Positions 1-8,356 of a stretch of DNA of 52,079 bases are shown here, piece by piece. Position numbers and translations under genes: made by a program. Position 1 is the first letter of the stretch. Each line of letters begins with the position of its first letter. Origin of the DNA: Paenibacillus sp. ACRRX (GTDB taxonomy: Bacteria > Bacillota > Bacilli > Paenibacillales > Paenibacillaceae); assembly GCF_022346885.1 (NCBI RefSeq), contig NZ_JAKRNK010000016.1, positions 1-52,079 of the forward strand, written 5' to 3'. Under the pieces are notes generated by a model. The model saw only the letters and a program-made list of their open reading frames with translations, searched no databases and had not been told where the DNA came from.

Positions 1-48
1 ACAGCTCTATAATAGACTATTTAATGTTTTATTGTTATTAATTGGAAT

Positions 49-80
49 CAAAAAACCTGTCTATTAGACAGGCTCTGTTT
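49..80 (-). terminator. Intrinsic terminator, probably for the GNAT gene
   Basis: A perfect 7-bp inverted repeat (CCTGTCT at 56-62, AGACAGG at 66-72) is preceded on the plus strand by a run of A, so the minus-strand transcript forms a hairpin followed by U. It lies about 70 nt beyond the stop codon of the acetyltransferase gene. A weaker T-rich tract on the other side could make it bidirectional. Confidence 0.6.
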
Positions 81-139
81 TAATATGGCATGAGAGCAGC
101 ACATTTCTTAGCTAGACACCATCAATAATAATTAGGTTC

Positions 140-562
140 TTATTGCAAGTCCTTCTTCATATAGTAGTGTACGTGCGTCCCCGCATTCTCAATGGACCCA
201 TACACCTCAAAGCCATGTCTCTTATAAAAATCCAACGCTTGAAAGCTTAACGTATCCAGTTTAATAAAATCACACTTTTTTTCTCTTGCAATCTGTTCGA
301 CCTCGGCTATCAACTTGCTACCGTATCCTTGTTTCCGAAGTTCTTCATCCACATATAAATAATGCACCTCTAACCAATTCCAGCAGATCTCGCCTACAAC
401 ACCGCCACATACTTGGCCTTCCTCATTTTTGATAAACAGATTTACTTCTTCATATCTGCTTTTTAAATGATCTGGGAAATGCTTTGCATTAAATTGAATA
501 AGTCCATTCCTCACGTATTGCTTGTCCGTGCTATTTGATTCACGTGTAATGTGAAGTTTCAT
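140..562 (-). CDS. GNAT family N-acetyltransferase
   Basis: Predicted 140-residue cytoplasmic acetyl-CoA-dependent acetyltransferase of the GNAT fold; the acceptor substrate cannot be read from sequence. The acetyl-CoA-binding motif A is visible as YVDEELRKQGYGSKLI, followed by the usual beta4-alpha4 segment and a FYKRHGFEVYG motif B near the C-terminus. The length matches the minimal single-domain family. The frame is open 10 codons further upstream, but the ATG at 562 (MKLHITRE) has an AGGAG element 9 nt before it, whereas the upstream ATG has none, so the shorter start is preferred. It stands alone on its strand, with a terminator downstream. Confidence 0.85.
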   Translation of the reverse strand: MKLHITRESNSTDKQYVRNGLIQFNAKHFPDHLKSRYEEVNLFIKNEEGQVCGGVVGEICWNWLEVHYLYVDEELRKQGYGSKLIAEVEQIAREKKCDFIKLDTLSFQALDFYKRHGFEVYGSIENAGTHVHYYMKKDLQ

Positions 563-803
563 CGTTCCACTCCTGTTCTCTGCTGTATTCATTTGACGTG
601 AAAGGGATTATATCTCAACATAAATTTAACACATTTAACCATATAAATATATCACTTGAAACTGAAATATGCATACTGCTTGGGCAAAACAAAAGTAGCC
701 ACACGACCTGTAAAAAAAGGATTGGCATTAACATAAGGTTAGCCCTTTTGTCCTATCACACCTAAACTAGAATTCATTCGATGATAAGCGCTCATTTAGA
801 CAA

Positions 804-842
804 TAAAAAAATCCATTTTAAGTGAAGTCGACTAAAATGGAT
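804..842 (-). terminator. Intrinsic terminator of the VOC gene
   Basis: A perfect 10-bp inverted repeat (811-820 and 833-842, ATCCATTTTA) is preceded by six A residues on the plus strand, giving a hairpin plus U-tract in the minus-strand transcript, about 50 nt after the VOC stop codon. The rest of the 563-890 gap holds no other recognisable feature. Confidence 0.75.
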
Positions 843-890
843 TCTTAATGTATCTAATTCATGCTATTGCTATTTCTTTAATATAGTGAA

Positions 891-1271
891 CTATTTTTTC
901 TCCATAATCGCAAAATAATTTTGCTCCTCATCCGCAAAGTTAAATACTCTACCAGAAGGCATGCTTACCATTTCACCGACTGTAATATTTTTATCCACGA
1001 ATTCTTTGTATAATTGTTCAAGATTATCTGCAAAGAACAGCAGCGAAGGCGTACCCAAATTTAATTCTGGCTGCATCTTGGCAATGAACTCCTTATTATG
1101 AAGGACGATGCTTGTTGCTGCCTCCTTAGAGGGTGCAATTTCAATCCATCTTAAGCCTTGCCCGTTATCTTCCTCCGAAATTACGCTGAATCCTACTTTT
1201 TCTGTCCAAAACTTCACTGCCTCATCCTGGTTGTTTACATAAACCATAATTTGACCCACTTTATTGATCAT
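891..1271 (-). CDS. VOC family protein (glyoxalase/bleomycin resistance fold)
   Basis: A 126-residue single-domain protein of the vicinal oxygen chelate superfamily. The start MINKVGQIMVYVNNQDEAVKFWTEKVGF is the standard first beta-alpha-beta module, and the end (GRVFNFADEEQNYFAIMEKK) is the last module with the metal-ligand-type Glu. Members are lyases, dioxygenases or antibiotic-binding proteins; nothing here fixes the substrate. Proteins of this size usually work as dimers. The ATG has an AAAGGA element upstream. It is monocistronic with its own terminator and has no neighbour that suggests a pathway. Confidence 0.85.
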   Translation of the reverse strand: MINKVGQIMVYVNNQDEAVKFWTEKVGFSVISEEDNGQGLRWIEIAPSKEAATSIVLHNKEFIAKMQPELNLGTPSLLFFADNLEQLYKEFVDKNITVGEMVSMPSGRVFNFADEEQNYFAIMEKK

Positions 1272-1524
1272 CCGCTTCGCTTCCTTTCTGCTAGTCCTGA
1301 TTATATTATTTTTTACATTTGAACTCTTGATTATACTTAAAATACAACATCAAATATCTATGTACGATAGGTCGGTCTAAAAGAGTGATAAATAAAACAT
1401 CCTTATAGCGTCTACTTTATCACCATAGTGTCATTCTACCCATTTCAAGTCCCATTCACAACTTCATATAATGTAAAGAATTAACGGAATTGTTCTTCAT
1501 GCATCCGGCTTAAATAAGTCGTTA

Positions 1525-1562
1525 GGGAACGACATACTAGTCAAGTCTAATATGTCGTTCCC
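1525..1562 (-). terminator. Hairpin downstream of the MFS gene, probable terminator
   Basis: A perfect 12-bp inverted repeat (GGGAACGACATA at 1525-1536 and its complement at 1551-1562) with a 14-nt loop lies 31 nt beyond the MFS stop codon. There is no clean U-tract directly after the stem, so termination is inferred from position and stability. The remainder of 1272-1592 holds nothing I recognise. Confidence 0.5.
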
Positions 1563-1592
1563 TCCCATTACTTCTTTGTTACGCGTGTGCCT

Positions 1593-2765
1593 TTATTTCA
1601 ATTTTAATGCCATCAGAAAAGCCACAAATAGAATACAACAGCCTGCCAGAAACGGGGCAAACATGTTCACATCAAATAAACAACCTGCTAGAGTCGGACC
1701 CAATATATTTCCTATACTGATATAGGCATTATTCATACCGGCCACATAGCCTTGTTCACTCCCTGCCATTTTAGAGAGTTGTGTATGAAGAGCTGGTCGA
1801 AGCATAGCCGTAGCAAAGAAAATACATGAGGTTACAAGAAAGATGCTCCAAAAATCTGCTGCCAATAGCAAAACTATATAAGCAATTGAAGTTAAAAGAA
1901 GAGATCCTTTTATCACTTGTTGTTCGCCAAACTTCTTAATGACTTTCGCTACAATCAATGCCTGTATGCCAACTCCAATAATCGCGCCCGTGGTTAGAAT
2001 AATAGCAATATGCTGCGGTGTAAACTGAAAACGATTCGTTACATATAAACCAAGCACGGATTCAAAATTAGCGATGCCAAACGTCATCACCAGAACGAGC
2101 ACAAAGAGCATCGCATACTTGGATGTTAAAGATTTCGCATACTGTTTAAAAATAGATTCTTTGGGCCGCTCCCTTTCTCGTGCTGATTTCATCTGTTCTT
2201 GCGATAAGCTTTCAGGTAAACAAATGATGGAGAAAATAACTGCAGCAACCGCCGCACCAGTTGCTACATAGAGCGGTACTCTCGTTCCATACCCTGCAAG
2301 AAAACCTCCAAGTCCAGGTCCAATTACAAATCCGAAGGACATCGCTGCGGACAGCATGCTATTTCCTTTAGCCCGATCTTCGGTAGTTGTAATATCAGCT
2401 ACATAAGCCATCATTGGCGGAACCATTAAGGCTGCAGCCACTCCTTCTAGCAGTCTTGAGGCATACAACATCCATAACATATCCCCAATAGCAAATATAA
2501 ACTTGGCTACAGCAAAGACAATGACACCTGCAATGATAAACGGCTTCCTTCCATATCGATCCGATAATTGTCCAGTTCTCGGAGACAGCAAGAACTGAGT
2601 AATCCCATAGGCTGCAACCAATAATCCCATCGATTGTCCATTTGCTCCAAATTCAATAATTAGTTCTGGCAGAATAGGGGTTATTAACCCTACCCCCACC
2701 ATAACAATGAATATATTAATCATAAGAATTAAGAGTACTCTTTTATTGTTTGTTAATGTAATCAT
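1593..2765 (-). CDS. MFS drug-efflux-type transporter
   Basis: A 390-residue 12-helix major facilitator protein resembling the TetA/NorA-like drug:proton antiporters (DHA1 type). Residues 65-75 (GQLSDRYGRKP) are MFS motif A between helices 2 and 3, and residues 145-158 (GFVIGPGLGGFLAG) are motif C, the antiporter motif of helix 5. The frame is open 17 codons further, but the ATG at 2765 is preceded by AAGGAGG at ideal spacing. The gene lies behind a long structured leader with an intrinsic terminator (see 2836-3030), an arrangement typical of genes induced by ribosome-targeting antibiotics. The substrate is therefore plausibly a translation inhibitor, but that is inference. Confidence 0.88.
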   Translation of the reverse strand: MITLTNNKRVLLILMINIFIVMVGVGLITPILPELIIEFGANGQSMGLLVAAYGITQFLLSPRTGQLSDRYGRKPFIIAGVIVFAVAKFIFAIGDMLWMLYASRLLEGVAAALMVPPMMAYVADITTTEDRAKGNSMLSAAMSFGFVIGPGLGGFLAGYGTRVPLYVATGAAVAAVIFSIICLPESLSQEQMKSARERERPKESIFKQYAKSLTSKYAMLFVLVLVMTFGIANFESVLGLYVTNRFQFTPQHIAIILTTGAIIGVGIQALIVAKVIKKFGEQQVIKGSLLLTSIAYIVLLLAADFWSIFLVTSCIFFATAMLRPALHTQLSKMAGSEQGYVAGMNNAYISIGNILGPTLAGCLFDVNMFAPFLAGCCILFVAFLMALKLK

Positions 2766-2835
2766 ACGAATCCTCCTTACTTGCAGTACAGCAATTCTAA
2801 TGTTCTTCAACCGCACCTTCGTAGCTTATAAATGC

Positions 2836-3030
2836 AAAAAAACCTCCTTATCCACGAATTACGGGATAGGAGGCAAACATGCGGAAATACAAACAATAAG
2901 ATACACTGCTCGCGTTAAAGAGCAAATATCTTATCGTTAATATGTAAAAGCCCACACTAATCCTATCCAGAAAATCCGTAAGATCACGATTTTTCTTTTG
3001 TGGAATCGGATTAGTAGATCATTGGCTTTT
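2836..3030 (-). promoter_or_regulatory. Transcription attenuator leader of the MFS gene
   Basis: Read on the minus strand, the leader holds three hairpins. Hairpin 1 pairs 3030-3024 and 3015-3008 with 2963-2956 and 2952-2946; its 5' arm is overlapped by a tiny reading frame. Hairpin 2 pairs 2934-2920 with 2911-2895. Hairpin 3 (2873-2843) is an intrinsic terminator followed by seven U (2842-2836). GGATAGGA at 2968-2961, partly inside the 3' arm of hairpin 1, is exactly complementary to TCCTATCC at 2871-2864 in the 5' arm of the terminator, so a competing antiterminator can form when hairpin 1 is blocked. Confidence 0.7.
3011..3022 (-). CDS. Candidate three-codon leader ORF (MIY) of the MFS attenuator
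   Basis: ATG ATC TAC TAA is preceded by AAAGGGTGA ten nt upstream, a good ribosome binding site. It sits inside the 5' arm of leader hairpin 1, so a ribosome paused here would stop that hairpin forming. An alternative, weaker candidate is a 16-codon GTG frame at 2987-2937 (VILRIFWIGLVWAFTY), which lacks a convincing ribosome binding site. Confidence 0.4.
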   Translation of the reverse strand: MIY

Positions 3031-3217
3031 GGTCACCCTTTCGATACTTATTGTCAGTCAGCATAGCATATTACAGTTTTGAAGGTCAATAAAGGATTTT
3101 CTATTTGGGAGCATGCCACACTCCCATAAGGTGTCATTGATTTATAGACGTAACTCACGTACATATACGGAACAACTTACTTGAATACAAATATGTTGGA
3201 ACAGTCGCTTAAAATAG

Positions 3218-4156
3218 TTAAGGGTTAAGCGCTCTAGCCATTGCGTCCACATAGCTTTGACTAGCGCGTTGGCTTACTTCCGCTTCTGGGACAAACACTT
3301 CAAAACAGTGGAAGCAGCCAGGATACAGCTGAAATTCAACGTCAACACCCGCTTGTGCAAGGCGCGTCACATATTCGATCGTTTCATCTCGGAACAGATC
3401 AAGCTGCCCCACGCACGTATAGGTCGGCGGCAAGCCAGCCAAGCTGTCCGCTTTCGATGGCACCGCGTACGGAGACAACTCATGATCTTCGACACCCGCG
3501 CCCAAGTACATCTGCCAAGCTTCCACATTGTTTGTCCGGTTCCAAGTTGCGTTGTCAGCCGTGATTTCATAACTTGATGCCGTCGTATTGCGGTTGTCGA
3601 TCATCGGATACAGCGGCATTTGGAAAATAAGAGCGGGCCCGCCTTTATCCCGCGCCATTAGGGCAAGCGCTGCGGTCAAGCCGCCACCCCCGCTTGCACC
3701 GGCAATCGCAACCCGATCTACATCGATGCCAAGTGATTCTGCTTCGTCCGTCATCCACACCAAGCCGGCATAACAATCCTCGATGGCTGCCGGGTAAGGA
3801 TGCTCGGGGGCTCGTCGATAATCGACCGATACAATAACACAATGAGCTGCCTGCACGAAACGTTCACACAATACGTCGTCCATATCTGGATGACCCAGCA
3901 CATAGCCACCCCCATGTGTCCACAGCATAGCGGGAAGCTTTGCGTCCGTTCTGTTTGCTGGCTCGTAAATTTTGACCAGCATCTCGCCTGCTCCGCCCCT
4001 AATCATTCGGCTTGTCGTACTTACATGCTCCGATGCCTCAATAGGAGGACCGGACAGCATACTCCTGCTCCCCTCCAAGTTCGCTTCCAACTGGAAACCA
4101 GGGAATTGTGCTAACGCCAACTTTAATTCCGGTAATACCCGACTTTCAAAATTCAT
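3218..4156 (-). CDS. Alpha/beta hydrolase, hormone-sensitive-lipase (family IV) esterase
   Basis: A 312-residue carboxylesterase of the HSL group. The oxyanion motif HGGG is at 81-84, the nucleophile Ser is at 155 in GASGG (a variant of the usual GDSAG), and Asp253 (GQLD) and His283 (CFHCFE) complete the triad. Length is normal for the family, and there is no signal peptide, so it is cytoplasmic. The ATG at 4156 follows GGAGGAATTTAC; the 15 upstream codons in frame are not needed. It starts 60 nt after the LLM monooxygenase and is probably the third gene of the TetR-controlled operon. A monooxygenase plus esterase pair fits stepwise oxidation and ester cleavage of an unknown compound. Confidence 0.88.
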   Translation of the reverse strand: MNFESRVLPELKLALAQFPGFQLEANLEGSRSMLSGPPIEASEHVSTTSRMIRGGAGEMLVKIYEPANRTDAKLPAMLWTHGGGYVLGHPDMDDVLCERFVQAAHCVIVSVDYRRAPEHPYPAAIEDCYAGLVWMTDEAESLGIDVDRVAIAGASGGGGLTAALALMARDKGGPALIFQMPLYPMIDNRNTTASSYEITADNATWNRTNNVEAWQMYLGAGVEDHELSPYAVPSKADSLAGLPPTYTCVGQLDLFRDETIEYVTRLAQAGVDVEFQLYPGCFHCFEVFVPEAEVSQRASQSYVDAMARALNP

Positions 4157-4216
4157 GTAAATTCCTCCGACAATAGAATATGTTTTCGAATCACTTGCCA
4201 TTTTATTATTTAGCCC

Positions 4217-5284
4217 TTAGATATAAACTCCATTTTCCGTCTCCGCTTCCCACTTGGCTATTTCCGCTCTAACCCGAGGCGCAACCTCAGTGCCTAACAA
4301 CTCAATAGCTCTCATCACTTGGTGATGCGGCATCGTACTTAGCGGCACATACAGCATAAAGCGAGTAATGCCTACATGTTTGCGGAGGTGAATAATCTTT
4401 TGCGCGACAGTGTCCGGATCGCCTACATACAATGCGCCTTCAAAGCTGCGCGCGGCATCGAAGCTAGCACGATCATAGTGCGCCCAGCCCCGCTCCTTGC
4501 CTAGCTTATTCATACCTGCTTGGGTAGATGGGAAAAATGTATCGGCCGCCAGCTCCGTATCTTCTGCAACAAATCCGATCGAATGCGAACCCACCTGAAG
4601 CCGCGATTCGTCATGGCCAGCGTGTGCGGCCGCCTTCTTATAAAGCTGCACAAGCGGTGCAAAGTGCAGCGGGCTTCCGCCTATGATGGCCAACATCAGT
4701 GGAAGTCCCAGCAATCCTGCACGGATAGCCGATTCCTGATTTCCCCCGCTGCCAACCCATATCGGCAAAGGATTCTGAACAGGCCGTGGATATACACCCA
4801 GATTGTTAATCGCTGGCCGATGCCCACCCTTCCAAGTTACCTTCTCAGATGCGCGTATTTTAAGGAGCAGCTCCAAATGCTCGTCAAACAGCGCATCATA
4901 GTCATTCAGGTCGTAACCGAATAACGGAAAAGATTCAACAAAGGAACCTCGTCCTGCCATAATTTCTGCGCGCCCATTTGAAAGGCCATCCAGTGCTGCA
5001 AAATCCTGAAATACACGCACTGGATCAGCCGATGAAAGTACAGTAACAGCACTGGTCAGCCGAATCCGTTTGGTCTGGGATGCAGCAGCAGCCAGTACAA
5101 CTGCTGGTGAGGATGCTGCATAATCCTCGCGGTGATGTTCCCCTATTCCAAAGACATCAAGTCCCACTTGATCAGCAAGAACAATTTCCTCTACCACCTC
5201 ACGCAATCGTTGTGCATGACTTATCACTTCACCCGTCTGAATATCCGGCTTTGTTTCTACAAACGAAGTAATGCCAATTTCCAC
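4217..5284 (-). CDS. LLM class flavin-dependent monooxygenase (copy 1)
   Basis: A 355-residue bacterial-luciferase-like (F420/FMN-type TIM barrel) oxidoreductase. The start MEIGITSF is the first strand of the barrel; GIGEHHREDYAASSPAVVLAAAA and the following SAVTVLSSADPVRV are typical of the FMN-dependent luciferase-like subfamily. It is a clear paralogue of the gene at 17853-18926, with roughly two of three residues identical over the first 200. It lies downstream of an MFS exporter and upstream of an esterase in a TetR-controlled operon. Members oxidise small organic substrates; the natural substrate is not deducible. Confidence 0.85.
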   Translation of the reverse strand: MEIGITSFVETKPDIQTGEVISHAQRLREVVEEIVLADQVGLDVFGIGEHHREDYAASSPAVVLAAAASQTKRIRLTSAVTVLSSADPVRVFQDFAALDGLSNGRAEIMAGRGSFVESFPLFGYDLNDYDALFDEHLELLLKIRASEKVTWKGGHRPAINNLGVYPRPVQNPLPIWVGSGGNQESAIRAGLLGLPLMLAIIGGSPLHFAPLVQLYKKAAAHAGHDESRLQVGSHSIGFVAEDTELAADTFFPSTQAGMNKLGKERGWAHYDRASFDAARSFEGALYVGDPDTVAQKIIHLRKHVGITRFMLYVPLSTMPHHQVMRAIELLGTEVAPRVRAEIAKWEAETENGVYI

Positions 5285-5449
5285 CTGTCATCTCTCCTCT
5301 TTAAAGTTTCTTTTTAAATGGACATGGACTAGAATAAAACCATTCACTTCGATATCGTATATCTTTAGTTCAAGTTATTAACCAGGTCTTAGTAGCAACC
5401 TGTCCATCCGACTCTTATTTCTGAATCTGAATAGCGTAGGACACCAGCT

Positions 5450-6727
5450 TTATGTTGTTGCTGCAGCTGTAGAACGACTAGTCATAGCCCAAAATAGTAG
5501 AGCTGCTGCACTAACAGAAAACCCAAGCAAGCTTACTCCCCCCCAGCCATAGTGAGCATACATATGGGTTGAAGCAATTGAACCGCCCGCACTACCTATA
5601 GAATAGAACACCATATACCCAGCAGTAAGCCGACTGCGCGCATCCGCACGCAAAGGAAGGATCATCGTTTGATTCGTCACATGTACCGCCTGCACAGCCA
5701 AGTCAAGCAGAACAATACCGATCACTAAAGCGAATAGGGACTGCTCTGTGTAACTGATGAACAGCCAGGACACTAACAACAGGCTCAAAGCAATACCCGT
5801 TGTTTTCTGCCCGTAACCTCGATCAGCCAGCTTTCCTGCCCGTGCTGCTGCCAAAGCTCCAGCTACTCCAGCAAGGCCAAATGCCCCAATTGCACTGTGC
5901 GTCAGAGATAAGGGTGGTGCATGAAGTGGCAGCACGAGTGAAGTCCATAAGATGCTGAAGTCAGCAAAGATCAGTAGGGCTAGCACTGAACGGATACGTA
6001 ATATCCGTTCTTGTACAAACAACCTAAATACCGATCCCAGCAGTTGCGTGTAGGACAGTGATTTCACTTGTCGTTCAACTTGAGGCAGCACTTTAGAAAA
6101 CATACAGATCATCAAGAACATTAACGCAGCTGAAACCAAATAGACAGAACGCCAACCCGCAAGATCGGTCAATATGCCTGCAATGGATCGCGCAAGCAAT
6201 ATGCCGATTACAATTCCGCTTGTAACGATGCCAACGACACGTCCTCGTTCGGCCGGAGCAGCCATATTTGCTGCAAACGCCACAATTGTCTGGGTAACTA
6301 CAGCAAGCAGTCCCACCATTGCCATGCCAGTGAACAGCACTATACTGGTGGAGGCCGTTCCAACGATAACAAGAGCTAGCATGGAAAGTAACATCTGACC
6401 CATAATCAAGCGGCGTTGGTTCAGTAAATCTCCAAGTGGTACTAGCAGCAGCAATCCCAATCCATAAAAGATCTGAGTAATGGTGATCACCATACCAATA
6501 AGGGAATAATCGATACCGAACTCACGCGACAGTTGATCAAGAAGTGGCTGTGCAAAATAGATATTAGCGACTGACATGCCACAAGCAACTGCAAACAAAA
6601 GAATTACATAGAAAGACATTGAAACAGGGTGATTCGAATCAGACATGTTCAGCGGCGCCTGTGAAGAATCAGCCTGTATATCGGCGTTGACTGCTACTCT
6701 TTCTATGACCTCCTCGATTTTATGCAC
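5450..6727 (-). CDS. MFS transporter, first gene of the TetR-controlled operon
   Basis: A 425-residue major facilitator transporter with a polar N-terminal extension of about 35 residues before helix 1 (FYVILLFAVACGMSVANIYFAQPLLDQL). That start and the weak motif A (LGDLLNQRRLI) place it near the YgaY/NepI-like efflux group. Translation begins at a GTG preceded by GGAGG seven nt upstream. A near-consensus promoter and a 24-bp palindromic operator lie directly upstream, and the divergently transcribed TetR gene has a matching operator. Together with the LLM and esterase genes it likely forms an inducible detoxification operon: export plus modification of a hydrophobic compound. Confidence 0.85.
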   Translation of the reverse strand: MHKIEEVIERVAVNADIQADSSQAPLNMSDSNHPVSMSFYVILLFAVACGMSVANIYFAQPLLDQLSREFGIDYSLIGMVITITQIFYGLGLLLLVPLGDLLNQRRLIMGQMLLSMLALVIVGTASTSIVLFTGMAMVGLLAVVTQTIVAFAANMAAPAERGRVVGIVTSGIVIGILLARSIAGILTDLAGWRSVYLVSAALMFLMICMFSKVLPQVERQVKSLSYTQLLGSVFRLFVQERILRIRSVLALLIFADFSILWTSLVLPLHAPPLSLTHSAIGAFGLAGVAGALAAARAGKLADRGYGQKTTGIALSLLLVSWLFISYTEQSLFALVIGIVLLDLAVQAVHVTNQTMILPLRADARSRLTAGYMVFYSIGSAGGSIASTHMYAHYGWGGVSLLGFSVSAAALLFWAMTSRSTAAATT

Positions 6728-6750
6728 ACTGTATCCTCCATTCCTTTAAA

Positions 6751-6774
6751 ATAACATACCGATCAGTACGTTAT
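6751..6774. promoter_or_regulatory. TetR operator upstream of the MFS-LLM-esterase operon
   Basis: A 24-bp near-perfect palindrome whose core is TACCGATCAGTA (6757-6768), flanked by ATAAC and GTTAT arms. It lies just downstream of the operon promoter, where repressor binding would block elongation. The core matches the one at 6923-6934. Confidence 0.7.
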
Positions 6775-6785
6775 GGTCCCCAGTA

Positions 6786-6815
6786 AATATAACGCGTCGA
6801 TCAGATTAGTGTCAA
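6786..6815 (-). promoter_or_regulatory. Sigma-A promoter of the MFS operon
   Basis: On the minus strand a perfect TTGACA (6815-6810) is followed after 17 nt by TTATAT (6792-6787). The operator at 6751-6774 covers the initial transcribed region. Confidence 0.7.
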
Positions 6816-6886
6816 CACATTTATTTAGTTACACTAATTATAATTTCGTTCACAATGATCTATATTGCGTATAAATCAATCTGTCT

Positions 6887-6915
6887 TTGACAAAGATAAC
6901 CGCTGAATATACAAT
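6887..6915 (+). promoter_or_regulatory. Sigma-A promoter of the TetR regulator
   Basis: TTGACA (6887-6892), a 17-nt spacer and TACAAT (6910-6915). The second operator begins 8 nt after the -10 box, so autorepression is expected. Confidence 0.7.
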
Positions 6916-6922
6916 AATAATA

Positions 6923-6934
6923 TACTGTTCAGTA
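6923..6934. promoter_or_regulatory. TetR operator at the regulator's own promoter
   Basis: TACTGTTCAGTA, a perfect 5-bp inverted repeat with a 2-bp centre, overlapping the expected transcription start of the TetR gene. It shares the form TACYGNNCAGTA with the operator at 6751-6774. Confidence 0.7.
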
Positions 6935-7008
6935 CATAAATGGCGTAAGTTATTTATGTACCACATTTATTTACCATGAAGAAGAATAAACGGTAACGAG
7001 AGGTATTC

Positions 7009-7593
7009 ATGATGGCAAGAACCCGAGAATTCGACGAAGAAAAAGTATTGGATGCGGCCATGCAGTTATTTTGGGAGAAGGGATATGAGGCAACCTCAAT
7101 AAGCGATTTAACGACTAGAATGGGCATACAACGTCCTAGCATATACTCTGCCTTTGGTGATAAGAAAGAATTGTTCGAAACTGCGCTGCGCAAATATACG
7201 ATGTCCCGTGCTTCAGATGTGCGTGCTAGACTTCAAAGCCATTCATCTGTAAAAGAAGCATTTCTCACTTTTTTTGAGCATGTAGTTGCAGAGGAATATG
7301 CGGTGGATCGCAGTCGGGGCTGCTTTTGCATCAATACGATGGTGGAACTTGCACCTCATGATGAGAAATTTGAAATACTGACCCGGGAGCACCAAATGTA
7401 CCTGGCCGTCATATTTCAAGAAACCATTGAACGAGGCATACAATCGGGAGAGCTTGAGGCAGATATAGATGCCAGATCCTTATCACAGGCGCTAATCTTA
7501 TCGTTAATCGGACTAACTGTCATGTTGAAGTCTCGTCCGCAGCAAGCATTTGTTGATAACGCGATAAAAGCGACACTTGCATTGCTAAAGTAA
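7009..7593 (+). CDS. TetR/AcrR family repressor of the divergent MFS operon
   Basis: A 194-residue regulator. The N-terminal HTH spans about residues 8-55 (KVLDAAMQLFWEKGYEATSISDLTTRMGIQRPSIYSAFGDKKELF), and the C-terminal ligand domain contains RGCFCINTMVELAPHDE, a pattern seen in NemR/YxaF-like TetR proteins; the two Cys could respond to electrophiles or thiols. Either ATG at 7009 or 7012 could be used; AGAGG lies 5 or 8 nt upstream. Two operators with the same core flank the 280-nt divergent control region, so it probably represses both itself and the MFS-LLM-esterase operon until an inducer binds. Confidence 0.88.
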   Translation: MMARTREFDEEKVLDAAMQLFWEKGYEATSISDLTTRMGIQRPSIYSAFGDKKELFETALRKYTMSRASDVRARLQSHSSVKEAFLTFFEHVVAEEYAVDRSRGCFCINTMVELAPHDEKFEILTREHQMYLAVIFQETIERGIQSGELEADIDARSLSQALILSLIGLTVMLKSRPQQAFVDNAIKATLALLK

Positions 7594-7622
7594 GTTAGTT
7601 GGACTAAAGCTCCTATTGTCGG

Positions 7623-7672
7623 AAGCTCCTGCGGCAGAGGTTTACTGCGGTAATCCTCTAGCACAGGAGCTT
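7623..7672. terminator. Long hairpin between the convergent TetR and GNAT genes
   Basis: AAGCTCCTG near 7623 pairs with CAGGAGCTT ending at 7672, with an inner AGAGG/CCTCT helix. There is no good T-tract on either side, so it may act as a bidirectional terminator or only as an RNA 3' end structure. Confidence 0.45.
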
Positions 7673-7746
7673 TCAGTATCTGCATCTCCATTGTTATTGC
7701 GAAGACCATCTCATTCTAGAGAGCTATCTGTTATAAAGTGATCTGG

Positions 7747-8292
7747 TTATCGTAACGGGATAGGATGAGGATTGGCATGAAATAGCACATGTTTGCATAG
7801 CGGACTGGCGGACTCAACCCTTGGATGATTGAACGTTTTCAGATAGCGCATTCCTATTTTCTTCATCACGTTTTTGGAGGGCTGATTCACGTCGGCTGTA
7901 AAGCTATACACATCACTAAAACCTAATTCGTTAAATCCATATTTCAAACAAGCTGCTGCCCCCTCTGTTGCAAGTCCTTGCCCCCAAGCCTCTTTTTTCA
8001 GGCGCCATCCGATTTCTATGCAAGGTGTAAAATCAGCATCAAATGTGGCCCTATGAAATCCAATAAACCCGATAAATGCCTTGTCCTGCTTGCTCTCCAC
8101 AGCATATAACCCAAATCCACATGCTTCAAATTCAGATATAATGGTGTGATAGAATTCATTCGTTTCATTCGTGGTTAACGTTTTAGGGAAATACGTCATC
8201 ACTTTTTCATCCGCATTTAGTCGACAAAAGGGCTCTACATCCCTTCCTTCCCAGTCGCGTAATATTAATCTTGAAGTATCGATGTAAATCAT
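7747..8292 (-). CDS. GNAT family N-acetyltransferase, RimJ/RimL type
   Basis: A 181-residue acetyltransferase of the RimJ/RimL-like group (Acetyltransf_3). The start MIYIDTSRLILRDWEGRDVEPF is diagnostic, motif A is KKEAWGQGLATEGAAACLKYGF, and FTADVNQPSKNVMKKIGM is the conserved C-terminal Asn-x-x-Ser-x-x-x-Met-x-K region. It may acetylate a protein N-terminus or a small amine. A strong GGGAGGGG site precedes the ATG. It starts 64 nt after the alpha-galactosidase stop and may be cotranscribed with it, although no functional link is apparent. Confidence 0.87.
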   Translation of the reverse strand: MIYIDTSRLILRDWEGRDVEPFCRLNADEKVMTYFPKTLTTNETNEFYHTIISEFEACGFGLYAVESKQDKAFIGFIGFHRATFDADFTPCIEIGWRLKKEAWGQGLATEGAAACLKYGFNELGFSDVYSFTADVNQPSKNVMKKIGMRYLKTFNHPRVESASPLCKHVLFHANPHPIPLR

Positions 8293-8356
8293 TTTACCCC
8301 TCCCAATCCGTAACAGTTTCTCATGATGAAGTTCTCGTACACATACTGTATTTATT

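Noticed and set aside
2937..2987. 16-codon GTG frame (VILRIFWIGLVWAFTY) as leader peptide of the MFS gene
   Set aside because: It lacks a convincing ribosome binding site and overlaps the 3' arm of hairpin 1; kept only as an alternative to the three-codon ORF.
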